Below are positions 53,019 to 60,925 of a stretch of DNA of 64,000 nt, piece after piece; position 1 is the stretch's first letter, and every line of letters begins with the position of its first letter. A model generated the notes under the pieces. The model worked only from the letters and a program-made list of their open reading frames with translations, ran no database searches and was not told the DNA's origin. The position numbers and the translations under genes were made by a program. The DNA is from Bog-159 sp963709155 (lineage in GTDB: Bacteria > Acidobacteriota > Terriglobia > Bryobacterales > Bryobacteraceae). Where the stretch lies: the NCBI GenBank assembly GCA_963709155.1, contig CAVPVD010000007.1:1240001-1304000 (forward strand), in the 5' to 3' direction.

Positions 53019-54061
53019 AATCCGCCGCGGCTCTGTGGCTGCTGCTGCCCGCGCTGGCAGCGGCGCGCTCCATCCCGAAGACGTCCGCGGCGCCCGATGC
53101 GCCGGAACTGCTGATGGATGGCGGGCGCCGCCTGCGGTTCGAACGCAGCTTCAGCTCCGCGCGCGAGGTGAGAACCAAACGCGGCTTCTGGACCAAACTC
53201 AAAGACGCCGCGCTCGGGGAGCCGGATTACCGCGACCTGGTGCGCCCTTATGGCGTGGCGCAGGACTCCCGGGGTCGCATCATCGTGACCGATCCGGGCG
53301 CCTACGGCGTCCACATCTTCGACTTCGCGCAGCAGAAATACAAATTCCTGTCACATGCCGAGGGCGATCACGCGCTGCTCGCTCCGCAGGGCGTCGCGGT
53401 GGACAGCCGGGACAATATCTATGTCACCGACTCGGATGCCGGAAAGATCTTCGTCTTTGGCAGCGATGGAAAATTCCAACGCGTCATCGGCGGATTGAAG
53501 GGCGGCGAAGGCATTTTCAAACGGCCCACCGGCATCGCCATCGATTTTGGACTACAGCGCATTTACGTCAGCGACACCTGGCGAAATCAGGTCTTCGTTC
53601 TCGATATGCAAGGCGCCGTGCTGCGGACGATCGGCAAATTCGGCCACCAACCCGGCGAATTCAACCTACCCACCGAATTGCGCCTTCTCGGTTCGGACCT
53701 CGCCGTCGTCAACGCCATGAATTTCCGCATCCAGGTCTTCGATAAGACCGGCGCTCTCCGCTACGCCTTCGGCCGCGCAGGCGACGGGCTCGGCGATATC
53801 TTCCGGCCCAAGGGATTGGGCATCGATGCCGAGGGCCACTTCTATTTAGGCGACGCGCTGCATCACCTGGTCCAGGTATTCGATAAGGACGGCAACCTGC
53901 TCTACTATTTCGGCAAGGCCGCGGGCATTGGAGATTTCGAATTGCCCGCCGGTCTCTCGATCGACGCTTCCGGACGCATTCTGGTGGTCGATTCATCCAA
54001 CCGGCGCATTCAGGTATTTCAGTACTTCGGCGCGGTCAACCCGGCGGGAGGCACGCAGTGA
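53000..54061 (+). CDS. Exported NHL-repeat beta-propeller protein (second copy)
   Basis: 353 residues. Signal peptide (SAAALWLLLPALAAARS). NHL blades: VAQDSRGRIIVTDPGAYGVH, VDSRDNIYVTDSDAGKIFVF, IDFGLQRIYVSDTWRNQVFV, IDAEGHFYLGDALHHLVQVF and IDASGRILVVDSSNRRIQVF. It overlaps the barrel gene upstream by 19 bases and the cytochrome downstream by 4 bases (GTGA), so all three are tightly coupled. It probably sits in the periplasm or on the outer membrane near the conduit. It differs from the 407-residue NHL protein in length and in lacking the Lys/Ala tail. Confidence 0.9.
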   Translation: MVQLLLKSAAALWLLLPALAAARSIPKTSAAPDAPELLMDGGRRLRFERSFSSAREVRTKRGFWTKLKDAALGEPDYRDLVRPYGVAQDSRGRIIVTDPGAYGVHIFDFAQQKYKFLSHAEGDHALLAPQGVAVDSRDNIYVTDSDAGKIFVFGSDGKFQRVIGGLKGGEGIFKRPTGIAIDFGLQRIYVSDTWRNQVFVLDMQGAVLRTIGKFGHQPGEFNLPTELRLLGSDLAVVNAMNFRIQVFDKTGALRYAFGRAGDGLGDIFRPKGLGIDAEGHFYLGDALHHLVQVFDKDGNLLYYFGKAAGIGDFELPAGLSIDASGRILVVDSSNRRIQVFQYFGAVNPAGGTQ

Positions 54062-55932
54062 AGCTCTGGCTGGCGGCCGTGTTCTCCGCAGCGCTGCTCT
54101 GCGCCCAGACACGCGACGTGATCGGTATTCACGATCTGTCCGGAGGCAGCGGATCGCCCATCACCGGTGGATTGCCCGGCTCCTGCATGTATTGCCACGC
54201 GCCGCACAACGGAGTAGGGGGATCCACGCCGCTGTGGAATCAGAAACTATCGAAGCAGACTTATGCAACTTACAGCAGCTCCACTTACAAGGAGACGGGC
54301 GAAACGCAATTGGCCCAGGGCAGCGACAGCCTGCTCTGTTTGAGCTGCCACGACGGCACGGTTGCGCCGGGACAAACGCAGGCTTACGGCAAGATCTCCA
54401 TGTCCGGCAAGATGAAGCCCGCCGACATATTCGGCGCGAGCTTGCAGAGTTCCCACCCCAATAGCCTGGTGCTCCCGCTGAAGGACGATCCCGAACTGGT
54501 GAAGTCGCTGGTGGGCGGCGGCCGTACCGCGGACCCCGCCGTCAAGCTGATCAAGGGCAACATCGAGTGCGATACCTGCCACAATCCGCACGTGCAATCC
54601 ACCGATAAGGTGTCACAGAATTTCCTGGTGCGGGATGCTTCGCGCGGTCAGCTATGTCTCGCCTGTCACGATCCCAAGCGCGTGACCACAGGCGCGGCCA
54701 ACCAGCTCTGGCAGTGGGATATCAGCGCGCATGCCATTGCGGCGAATACCGTCAAGAGCACGGCTGCCGCGCCGGTTGGAAGCTATTCGACGGTGGGGCA
54801 GAACGCCTGTATCTCATGCCACCAGGTCCATAATGCGCCGGCCCCCTCGGGACTGCTGCGCGCGCCGAACGAGCAGGATTGCCTCTTATGCCATGGCGGC
54901 GGACCGACGATTTCACCGGCCATCCCCAACGTCGCCGCGGAATTTGCCAAGACCGGCCACCCGTTTCCCTCGAGCAACAGCCAGCATACCGCCGGCGAGA
55001 GTGTGTTGTTGAATCAGAACAGGCATGCAACTTGCGTGGACTGCCACAATCCACACTCTTCTACCCGGGTGAGCGCGTTCACTCCGGCTCCGGCCATCCG
55101 CTCGTCGCAGAATAACGTCGCCGGCATCAGCGCCGCGGACGGCATCAGTACGGTGAAGCCATCCGCCGCGAATCAGTTTGAGAACTGCCTGCGCTGTCAC
55201 GGCGCCAGCACCGGCAAGACGGCCAGCCGCATCTTCGGATACTTGCCCGTGTGGACGGTGTCGGCGGGCGATCCCCTGAACATCGTTCCACAATTCGCCG
55301 CAACCTCTTCGTCGAGCCATCCGGTGACGCACGACCGCAGCAGCGTGCTGCCGCAGCCCAGTCTGCGGCCTTACATGCTCAATCTGGATGGCGCGACTCA
55401 GGGCCGGGCCATGGGGGTACGCATCCTTTGCACGGACTGCCATAACAGCGACGACAATCGCGAGTTCGGTGGCGGCGGCCCGAACGGTCCACATGGTTCC
55501 AAGTTCACGCACATTCTGGAACGCCGCTACGAGACCAGCCAGGCGCCGCGTCCCGGCCAGATGATCGTGAATCCGTTTCCGAATCCGGATCTCAGCGCCG
55601 TCGGCCCGTATGCCCTTTGCGGCAAGTGTCACGACCTGAAACTGGTGCTCGCCAATACCAGCTTCACGGAGCACGCCCGCCACATCAACGCGGGCTTCTC
55701 CTGCTCGACCTGCCATACGGCGCACGGCATGGGCAGCTTCTCGCCCACCGTTTCGGGCGAACGCATGGTTGACTTCGACGCCAATGTCGTGGCCCCCAAT
55801 GGACCCACGCCGATCACCTACAACCGCGCCAAGAACACGTGCAACCTGACGTGTCACGGGCAGGCGCACGGGGCGGCGGCCTTCGGGAATACAAATTCCC
55901 CGTCGCGCGTGGGTAAGATCGTCCACCGGTAA
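54058..55932 (+). CDS. Multihaem c-type cytochrome with 11 CXXCH and one CXXXCH site
   Basis: 624 residues. Signal peptide MKLWLAAVFSAALLCAQ. Eleven CXXCH motifs (CMYCH, CLSCH, CDTCH, CLACH, CISCH, CLLCH, CVDCH, CLRCH, CTDCH, CGKCH, CSTCH) and a final CNLTCH with three residues between the cysteines (55840-55857), so probably 12 haems. Large haem-free loops (for example residues ~330-460) suggest a surface-exposed shape. GTG 54058 overlaps the NHL stop. As the last gene of the run it may be the outer-face cytochrome that hands electrons to minerals or partners; this is inferred from similarity of layout to porin-cytochrome complexes. Confidence 0.92.
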   Translation: MKLWLAAVFSAALLCAQTRDVIGIHDLSGGSGSPITGGLPGSCMYCHAPHNGVGGSTPLWNQKLSKQTYATYSSSTYKETGETQLAQGSDSLLCLSCHDGTVAPGQTQAYGKISMSGKMKPADIFGASLQSSHPNSLVLPLKDDPELVKSLVGGGRTADPAVKLIKGNIECDTCHNPHVQSTDKVSQNFLVRDASRGQLCLACHDPKRVTTGAANQLWQWDISAHAIAANTVKSTAAAPVGSYSTVGQNACISCHQVHNAPAPSGLLRAPNEQDCLLCHGGGPTISPAIPNVAAEFAKTGHPFPSSNSQHTAGESVLLNQNRHATCVDCHNPHSSTRVSAFTPAPAIRSSQNNVAGISAADGISTVKPSAANQFENCLRCHGASTGKTASRIFGYLPVWTVSAGDPLNIVPQFAATSSSSHPVTHDRSSVLPQPSLRPYMLNLDGATQGRAMGVRILCTDCHNSDDNREFGGGGPNGPHGSKFTHILERRYETSQAPRPGQMIVNPFPNPDLSAVGPYALCGKCHDLKLVLANTSFTEHARHINAGFSCSTCHTAHGMGSFSPTVSGERMVDFDANVVAPNGPTPITYNRAKNTCNLTCHGQAHGAAAFGNTNSPSRVGKIVHR

Positions 55933-55941
55933 TCCTGAGCC

Positions 55942-56000
55942 CGTGGCGCACGCTCTTAGCGCCGCTCTTAGCGTGCCGGCGGGACTTTTAAGTCCCGCTG
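55942..56000 (-). repeat. REP-like repeat family 1, copy e
   Basis: Reverse-complement orientation: read on the minus strand it is AGCGGGACTTAAAAGTCCC, then GCCGGCACGCTAAGAGCGG and CGCTAAGAGCGTGCGCCACGG. It sits at the meeting point of the cytochrome and gsp operons. Its ACTTAA supplies the last codon and stop of gspK. Confidence 0.8.
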
Positions 56001-56992
56001 TCCAGCGCCGTGTCATACCAGCGCAGGATGTGATAGCGCGTGTCGAAGCTCGACGGCAGAAACTTTACCAGCGCGGCGACGCTGCGGCGCATATCCGACA
56101 ACTGGCCATTGGCCAGGCGCAGGCGCGCGGTTAACCGCAGCGTGAACATGGTGATGCCGCCAATACGCAAGCGCGTAAATCCCGCGCCCGCGATTTGCGC
56201 GAAAGGCGCCAGGTCGCCTGGCTTCTGAAAAGGCTGCTCGCGGCGCCGCTGGATCAAGGCCGCTACACCTTCCGGGGGGACGCCCGCGGCAGCCAGCACG
56301 GCCGCCGGCGCGGTATTCACGTCGAATTGCCCGGTGGTGCCGTACACCGACAGGCATTCCGTCAATCCGTCGCGCAACGCCAGGTGTTGCCGCGCGCCTT
56401 CGGGCATGGGTTGCCAGGCGCCGTAGAAAAGCTGCGGGGTAACGCCTCTCACCGACAGCAGCTCCTCGATTTCCTGGAATCGCGCGTGCGGCGCGACATA
56501 CGGCGGATGCAAGGACGCATAGAAGCTGTCGAAAGGCCCTGTCAGATCGGAAGAAGGAGTGCGCCAGTCCACGATGGCGGCGGCGATAGTTTGCGCGCGT
56601 TCGGGGTCCACGCCGAGATTCGCCACCACATGGAACAGGTCGTCGGGCGTGGCCGTATTGATGTTGAATTTGGAGTTTTCCGGGATCACGTCGACCACCG
56701 TTTGTCCTTCCGGAAAATCGAGGGCGTAGAAGGGCACCAGCGGCTTGAAGACGGGATTATCGGGATGCGTGCGTCCCCAGTCCATGTAAAGGATCGCGCG
56801 GCGCAGCCCGCCCACGGCGAGATCCTGGCTGCGCAGTCCATCCACGGCGGTCGCGCTGCGGTCGGCTTCGCCGCGCACCGTATCGGCGAGGGACAAGGCG
56901 ATAGTCGCCAGCGCCGCCGAAAGCCAGAGCACCGCCAGCAGCGCGGTACCTTGGGATGTTTTCGTCCGCGGATTAATTGTACTTGTCCGCAT
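55988..56992 (-). CDS. gspK: Type II secretion minor pseudopilin GspK
   Basis: 334 residues. Prepilin-like start with QGTALLAVLWLSAALATIAL; as usual for GspK, the Glu at +5 is absent. Then FNINTATPDDLFHVVANLG and FDVNTAPAAVLAAAGVPPEG, two helix-hairpin-like repeats characteristic of this protein. GspK caps the pseudopilus tip with GspI and GspJ. The last residues (LDSGT) and the TAA stop are encoded by a REP-like repeat, so the native C-terminus may have been replaced. It overlaps gspJ by 20 bases and ends the operon. Confidence 0.9.
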   Translation of the reverse strand: MRTSTINPRTKTSQGTALLAVLWLSAALATIALSLADTVRGEADRSATAVDGLRSQDLAVGGLRRAILYMDWGRTHPDNPVFKPLVPFYALDFPEGQTVVDVIPENSKFNINTATPDDLFHVVANLGVDPERAQTIAAAIVDWRTPSSDLTGPFDSFYASLHPPYVAPHARFQEIEELLSVRGVTPQLFYGAWQPMPEGARQHLALRDGLTECLSVYGTTGQFDVNTAPAAVLAAAGVPPEGVAALIQRRREQPFQKPGDLAPFAQIAGAGFTRLRIGGITMFTLRLTARLRLANGQLSDMRRSVAALVKFLPSSFDTRYHILRWYDTALDSGT

Positions 56993-57734
56993 AGACGATA
57001 TCCGGCAACCGGTTAATAGGGATCGCGGTGGTGACGGTCAGCGGGCGAAGCCGCGTGGGATTGTCTTCGAGCGGCGCCATTTCCACGCGCAGACCTCGCG
57101 GCCAGCGCGGCGTTACCCAATTCGGCCGCCAGTGATCGAAGTCGGGGGCCTTGGCCGGCTCCAGGTATGAGAAGCGGCACCACGCCAGCTTGTCGGCGAG
57201 CACGAACGATTGGGCCGAGGCTTGAATGGGCCGGAATTGCGGCATCGGCAGGCCCGACTCGGGGTCGGCCCCGATGCCCAGGCATGCCAGCCCCGCGCTG
57301 AGTGGTCCGCTGTAAGGAAACTCGTTCACGATCAGCCGCACGCCGCGGCTATCCTCGCCCGGAATGACTTGCAACTCCAGGACGCGTGGCGTGCCCCGCC
57401 AGGCCTCGTCGAGCGAAAAGGCGGATACCAGCCGCATGGATTGCGGCTGGCCTTGAAAGAAGACGAAGGGCGCCAGCGGCGATTCCGAATCGGCGGGGCA
57501 GATTCCCTTGACGGGCATCAGGCCGCCAAGCTGTTGCTCCAGCACGCGCTGCGCGCCGGCTACGCGGCGGTTTTCCATCAGGCGGGAATTGGTTTTGTTG
57601 AGCGCGTCGAATCCCATCCGGATGGTTGCCAGCATGCCGACAGAAAGCAGGCTCAGCAGGCTCACCGCAACCACCATTTCAATGAGCGTGATCCCGGCTT
57701 CGCATCCGGCCCGCAACCCGGCCGCCCGCATCAT
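56973..57734 (-). CDS. gspJ: Type II secretion minor pseudopilin GspJ
   Basis: 253 residues from ATG 57734. Prepilin peptidase site at AGITLIEMVVAVSLLSLLSV with Glu at +5. Following is GQPQSMRLVSAFSLDEAWRG in the globular part, the GspJ-style fold. It overlaps gspI by four bases. GspJ forms the tip of the pseudopilus with GspI and GspK. Confidence 0.88.
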   Translation of the reverse strand: MMRAAGLRAGCEAGITLIEMVVAVSLLSLLSVGMLATIRMGFDALNKTNSRLMENRRVAGAQRVLEQQLGGLMPVKGICPADSESPLAPFVFFQGQPQSMRLVSAFSLDEAWRGTPRVLELQVIPGEDSRGVRLIVNEFPYSGPLSAGLACLGIGADPESGLPMPQFRPIQASAQSFVLADKLAWCRFSYLEPAKAPDFDHWRPNWVTPRWPRGLRVEMAPLEDNPTRLRPLTVTTAIPINRLPDIVYADKYN

Positions 57735-58147
57735 TGCAGATCCTCCGGGCGCAGCACGTGCGCGCGGTAGCCGCCCAGGGCGAAGGTGCGCCGCTCGCTT
57801 CCCGCCATCCACCAGATCTCCAGTTGCATACGGTCCAGGCACTGCTGTCCCGGCGCGGGCGATGGCGGCATCTCAAAGCGCGTCAGACGGGCTTGCCACC
57901 CGCCTTCTACGCCGCCCGTCAGCGAGCGATCGAAAGCCCCCTGAACCGGGGTGTCTACAGGAAACTGAGGATCGAGCAGCAATTCATCCATCTTGGAGCG
58001 CGCCAGCAATGCGGCGCGGTCGCGCTCGGTCACCCGCGTGGCGTTGCGCATCGACGCGCTAATCTCCGCCATCAGGCCGATCACCGCGATCCCCATGATC
58101 AAGGTGGCCACCAGCATTTCCAGTAGCGTGAACCCGCGCTGCTTCAT
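57731..58147 (-). CDS. gspI: Type II secretion minor pseudopilin GspI
   Basis: 138 residues. MKQRGFTLLEMLVATLIMGI is a textbook prepilin leader and helix with Glu at +5. MDELLLDPQFPVDTPVQG and LTRFEMPPSPAPGQQ follow. Size and place between gspH and gspJ fit GspI. Four-base overlaps on both sides show translational coupling. Confidence 0.9.
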   Translation of the reverse strand: MKQRGFTLLEMLVATLIMGIAVIGLMAEISASMRNATRVTERDRAALLARSKMDELLLDPQFPVDTPVQGAFDRSLTGGVEGGWQARLTRFEMPPSPAPGQQCLDRMQLEIWWMAGSERRTFALGGYRAHVLRPEDLQ

Positions 58148-58653
58148 GGCGACTCCGGCTTTTCGATCTCGGCCACGCCGGTAATCGGATTCAACCGCAC
58201 GATGCGGCGGCCTCCGCGCGGATTGCCGATCTCGATTCCCATGCGCGGGGGCACCCCACCGGGTTGCATCAGGAAGCGCCGCGGCGCATCGTCCGGCTGG
58301 GGCAGCGGAGGCCAGACCGCCAGTACCGTGATGCCCGGCGGCAGGTCCAGCTTCTTCAGGAAACCCGCGTCGGCGGAGCGCATGGTCACCGCGTTTTCTT
58401 TCACCGAAATGGATAGCTCGATGGCTTGCTGGCGGCGCTCCGCGCGGTTGGCGGCGATGTTCATGAAAGCGGCCACCGATCGCGCGCCCGCCGACAGGCG
58501 CAGGTTCTCCAGGCCGGCGATGGTGCTGGGGAACGAAATGCCCACGATCAGCGCGATGATCGCCAGCACCACCATCATCTCCATCAGGGTGACGCCGCGC
58601 CGCCCCCCAGGAACGCGGTAACAGGATCTATTTCCAGTTGCCGATATCCGCAT
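58144..58653 (-). CDS. gspH: Type II secretion minor pseudopilin GspH
   Basis: 169 residues from ATG 58653, which overlaps the gspG end by 26 bases. The prepilin site is RGVTLMEMMVVLAIIALIVG, preceded by an unusually long leader of about 24 residues; a start further in is hard to find. The globular part (SISVKENAVTMRSADAGFLK, IVRLNPITGVAEIEKP) is beta-rich. GspH is a minor pseudopilin at the pilus end. Confidence 0.85.
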   Translation of the reverse strand: MRISATGNRSCYRVPGGRRGVTLMEMMVVLAIIALIVGISFPSTIAGLENLRLSAGARSVAAFMNIAANRAERRQQAIELSISVKENAVTMRSADAGFLKKLDLPPGITVLAVWPPLPQPDDAPRRFLMQPGGVPPRMGIEIGNPRGGRRIVRLNPITGVAEIEKPESP

Positions 58654-59029
58654 TCGTCCCCTCGCCGCCGGGCTGGCCGTCGGCGCCATAACTCATCACG
58701 TCCGGCTCTTCGCCGTGCTCGCCGGGATACCGGTAGACATAAGGATGTTTCCAGGGATCCAACGGGACATCTTTCCGTAGATACGGCCGCAAGGCATCCA
58801 AACCTTGTTCCTGGGTCGGGAATATGCCGTTATCGGAGTGATACTGCACCAAGGCGCCTTCGAAGGTCTCGATCTGCACGCGGGCCGCGGCCACGCGCGC
58901 CTTGTCGGTCTGCTTGAACAGGTTCGGTCCCACCAGCACGGCGAACAGCGCGATGATGATGACCACGACCATCATCTCGATCAGGGTGACGCCCGCTTGA
59001 GTTCTGCTTCGTCGATTGTGTATCTTCAT
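58628..59029 (-). CDS. gspG: Type II secretion major pseudopilin GspG
   Basis: 133 residues. Leader of 13 residues, then cleavage at AGVTLIEMMVVVIIIALFAV with Glu at +5. NGIFPTQEQGLDALRPYL and the Ca-loop-like C-terminus DVMSYGADGQPGGEGTNADI are hallmarks of GspG. It builds the pseudopilus shaft that pushes substrates through the outer membrane. Confidence 0.95.
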   Translation of the reverse strand: MKIHNRRSRTQAGVTLIEMMVVVIIIALFAVLVGPNLFKQTDKARVAAARVQIETFEGALVQYHSDNGIFPTQEQGLDALRPYLRKDVPLDPWKHPYVYRYPGEHGEEPDVMSYGADGQPGGEGTNADIGNWK

Positions 59030-60234
59030 ATGGCCACGTCGTTGATGCTGGTAATTGCCACCAGAATACTTAGAATAAACCCGCCGACGATCACACCCAT
59101 GACCAGGATCACAACCGGCTCGAAGATCGCGGTGAAGCGTTTAATCGCCGCGCGGGTGTCCTCCTCATAGATGTCCGCCATGCGGGTGAACATGGAATCC
59201 AGTCTGCCGGTTTCTTCGCCGACCGTCAAGAGATGTCCGACCAGCGGCGGGAATACGCCCACCTTGGTGATGGGCGCCGCTATCCCTTCGCCGCGCTTCA
59301 CGCCTTGCGAGACAGCATCCAGGCCGCGCGCGATGTAGCGATTGTTCAGGATCGCGCCAGAGATGCCGATGGCCTGCACCAACGGTACCGTGTTGCCGAT
59401 CAGGGTGGCCATGGCGCGCGCGAAACGCGATGTTTCGGCCTTGCGCAGCGCGTCGCCCAGCAGCGGCAGCTTCAGCCGCCACCGGTCCCAACGATAGCGG
59501 CCCTTTACGGTGCCGATATAGAAGCGTAGTGCCGTAAACGCCACCCCCAGCACCAGCGCCGCCAGCCACCACCAGGTCTTCACGAAATTGCTGACTTCGA
59601 GCATCACCTGCGTGGGAAGGGGCATCTGCATGTGCGAATCTTCGAACAGCGAGGCGAAGCGCGGCACCACGAAGGTGAGCAGGATGATCACCGAGGTCAG
59701 TCCCACCAGGCACAGCAGCGCGGGATAGATCATGGCGGAAACGATGTAATTGCGCAGTTCGTCGCGCGAGCGTTCGAACTCCGAGAGACGCTCGAACACT
59801 ACGGCCAGCGCGCCGGAGGCTTCGCCGGCCCGCACCATATTCACAAAGAGGTCGGAAAAGTAATCGCCGTGGGTGGCCAGGCTGTCGGCCAGTGGCTTGC
59901 CGCCCTTAAGCACGCGCAGCACGTCGAGGACGATGGCGCGGAAGGACGGCCGCTCGGTCAGTTCGGCGGTGATGGCCAGCGCCCGGTCCAGCGGGACGCC
60001 TGCATTCAGCAGGGTGGACAGTTCCTGCGTGAAAAACAAAACGTCCCGCCGGCGGCCGCTGGCGAAGGCTGGCAGCTTCAGCTCGTAAGATTTCTTAGGT
60101 TCCAGGCCGACGTAAACCGGCGTTAGACCCTGCTTGCGCAATTCGCGGGCGACGAACTTATCGCTCTCGCCGGTGAGGCGGCCGGTGCGCACTTTGCCAT
60201 CGGTAGCCACCGCGCGGAAGAAGAACGTGGTCAT
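59026..60234 (-). CDS. gspF: Type II secretion inner-membrane platform protein GspF
   Basis: 402 residues. FFFRAVATDGKVRTGRLTGE opens the family; the two repeated GspF domains carry FTQELSTLLNAGVPLDRALA and FARAMATLIGNTVPLVQAIG, with three membrane helices (e.g. LVGLTSVIILLTFVVPRFAS and VVILVMGVIVGGFILSILVA). It connects the ATPase GspE to the pseudopilus. ATG 60234 starts the conserved opening. About 690 bases, holding a REP repeat and an opposing RAYT gene, separate it from gspE, which is unusual for this operon. Confidence 0.95.
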   Translation of the reverse strand: MTTFFFRAVATDGKVRTGRLTGESDKFVARELRKQGLTPVYVGLEPKKSYELKLPAFASGRRRDVLFFTQELSTLLNAGVPLDRALAITAELTERPSFRAIVLDVLRVLKGGKPLADSLATHGDYFSDLFVNMVRAGEASGALAVVFERLSEFERSRDELRNYIVSAMIYPALLCLVGLTSVIILLTFVVPRFASLFEDSHMQMPLPTQVMLEVSNFVKTWWWLAALVLGVAFTALRFYIGTVKGRYRWDRWRLKLPLLGDALRKAETSRFARAMATLIGNTVPLVQAIGISGAILNNRYIARGLDAVSQGVKRGEGIAAPITKVGVFPPLVGHLLTVGEETGRLDSMFTRMADIYEEDTRAAIKRFTAIFEPVVILVMGVIVGGFILSILVAITSINDVAI

Positions 60235-60248
60235 GTCGGTATACCACC

Positions 60249-60333
60249 GTGGGGCGGGCAATATTGCCCGCACCCGGCTTTTAGCCGGCTAAGCCGCCTG
60301 AAAGGCGGCTGCGGCCAGGGTTGGCCGCCCCAC
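60249..60333 (+). repeat. RAYT-associated REP repeat family 2, copy iii
   Basis: GTGGGGCGGGCAATATTGCC, CGCACCCGGCTTTTAGCCGG, CTAAGCCGCCTGAAAGGCGG and a final CAGGGTTGGCCGCCCCAC: four adjacent palindromes flanked by inverted TGGGGCGG/CCGCCCCA ends. It lies directly upstream of the RAYT gene, and a 12-base relic (TGTGGGGCGGCC, 60913-60924) follows that gene. Confidence 0.85.
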
Positions 60334-60374
60334 AAGTTGAGAATATCCGGGCCATTGAGGCACCACGAAGATGT

Positions 60375-60911
60375 ATGCGGCACTATGAAAGGCGCTTGCC
60401 CCATTGGGACACTATCGACCAACCACTCTTTGTCACCTTTCGATTGCACGGCAGTCTTCCCCGCAATCGCGTGTTCCCGCCGGCCGCGCTCATCTCCGCA
60501 GGAAAGGCGTTCGTAGCTGTCGACCGCATCTTGGACGCGAGCACGACTGGTCCGCTGTTTCTGCGGCGGCCGGAAATTGCAGCGATGCTCGTGGCAGCTT
60601 TGCGCCACGGCGAACGGGAATTGCACGGGTATCAACTGCACGCTTTCGTAGTGATGCCGAACCACGTTCATCTGCTGGCCACCCCACACGTGCCTGCAAC
60701 AAAATGGCTGGCGCCCCTCAAAGGATTTACCGCTCACCAAGCCAATCTCCTCCTGGGCACTCATGGACCCATCTGGCAAGATGAAAGCTACGACCATCTC
60801 GTCCGATCCGGCACCGAGTTTGATCGCATCCGCGCCTACATCGAACAGAATCCGGTGAAGGCCGGCTTGGCTCCCACTCCCCAACGGTTTCCGTGGTCCA
60901 GTGCCAGTTGA
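60375..60911 (+). CDS. REP-associated tyrosine transposase (RAYT, Y1_Tnp family)
   Basis: 178 residues from ATG 60375. The HUH nuclease motif is MPNHVHLLATP, and the catalytic Tyr is probably in IWQDESYDHLVRSGTEFDRI, followed by the usual IRAYIEQNPVKAGLAPTPQR. RAYTs nick and rejoin REP hairpins as single strands and are usually single-copy, domesticated genes flanked by REPs, as here. Upstream is repeat 60249-60333 and downstream a short matching end, so the gene plus its REPs looks like one unit inserted between gspE and gspF on the opposite strand. An in-frame TTG (60321) further up is inside the repeat and unlikely. Confidence 0.9.
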   Translation: MRHYERRLPHWDTIDQPLFVTFRLHGSLPRNRVFPPAALISAGKAFVAVDRILDASTTGPLFLRRPEIAAMLVAALRHGERELHGYQLHAFVVMPNHVHLLATPHVPATKWLAPLKGFTAHQANLLLGTHGPIWQDESYDHLVRSGTEFDRIRAYIEQNPVKAGLAPTPQRFPWSSAS

Positions 60912-60925
60912 CTGTGGGGCGGCCA

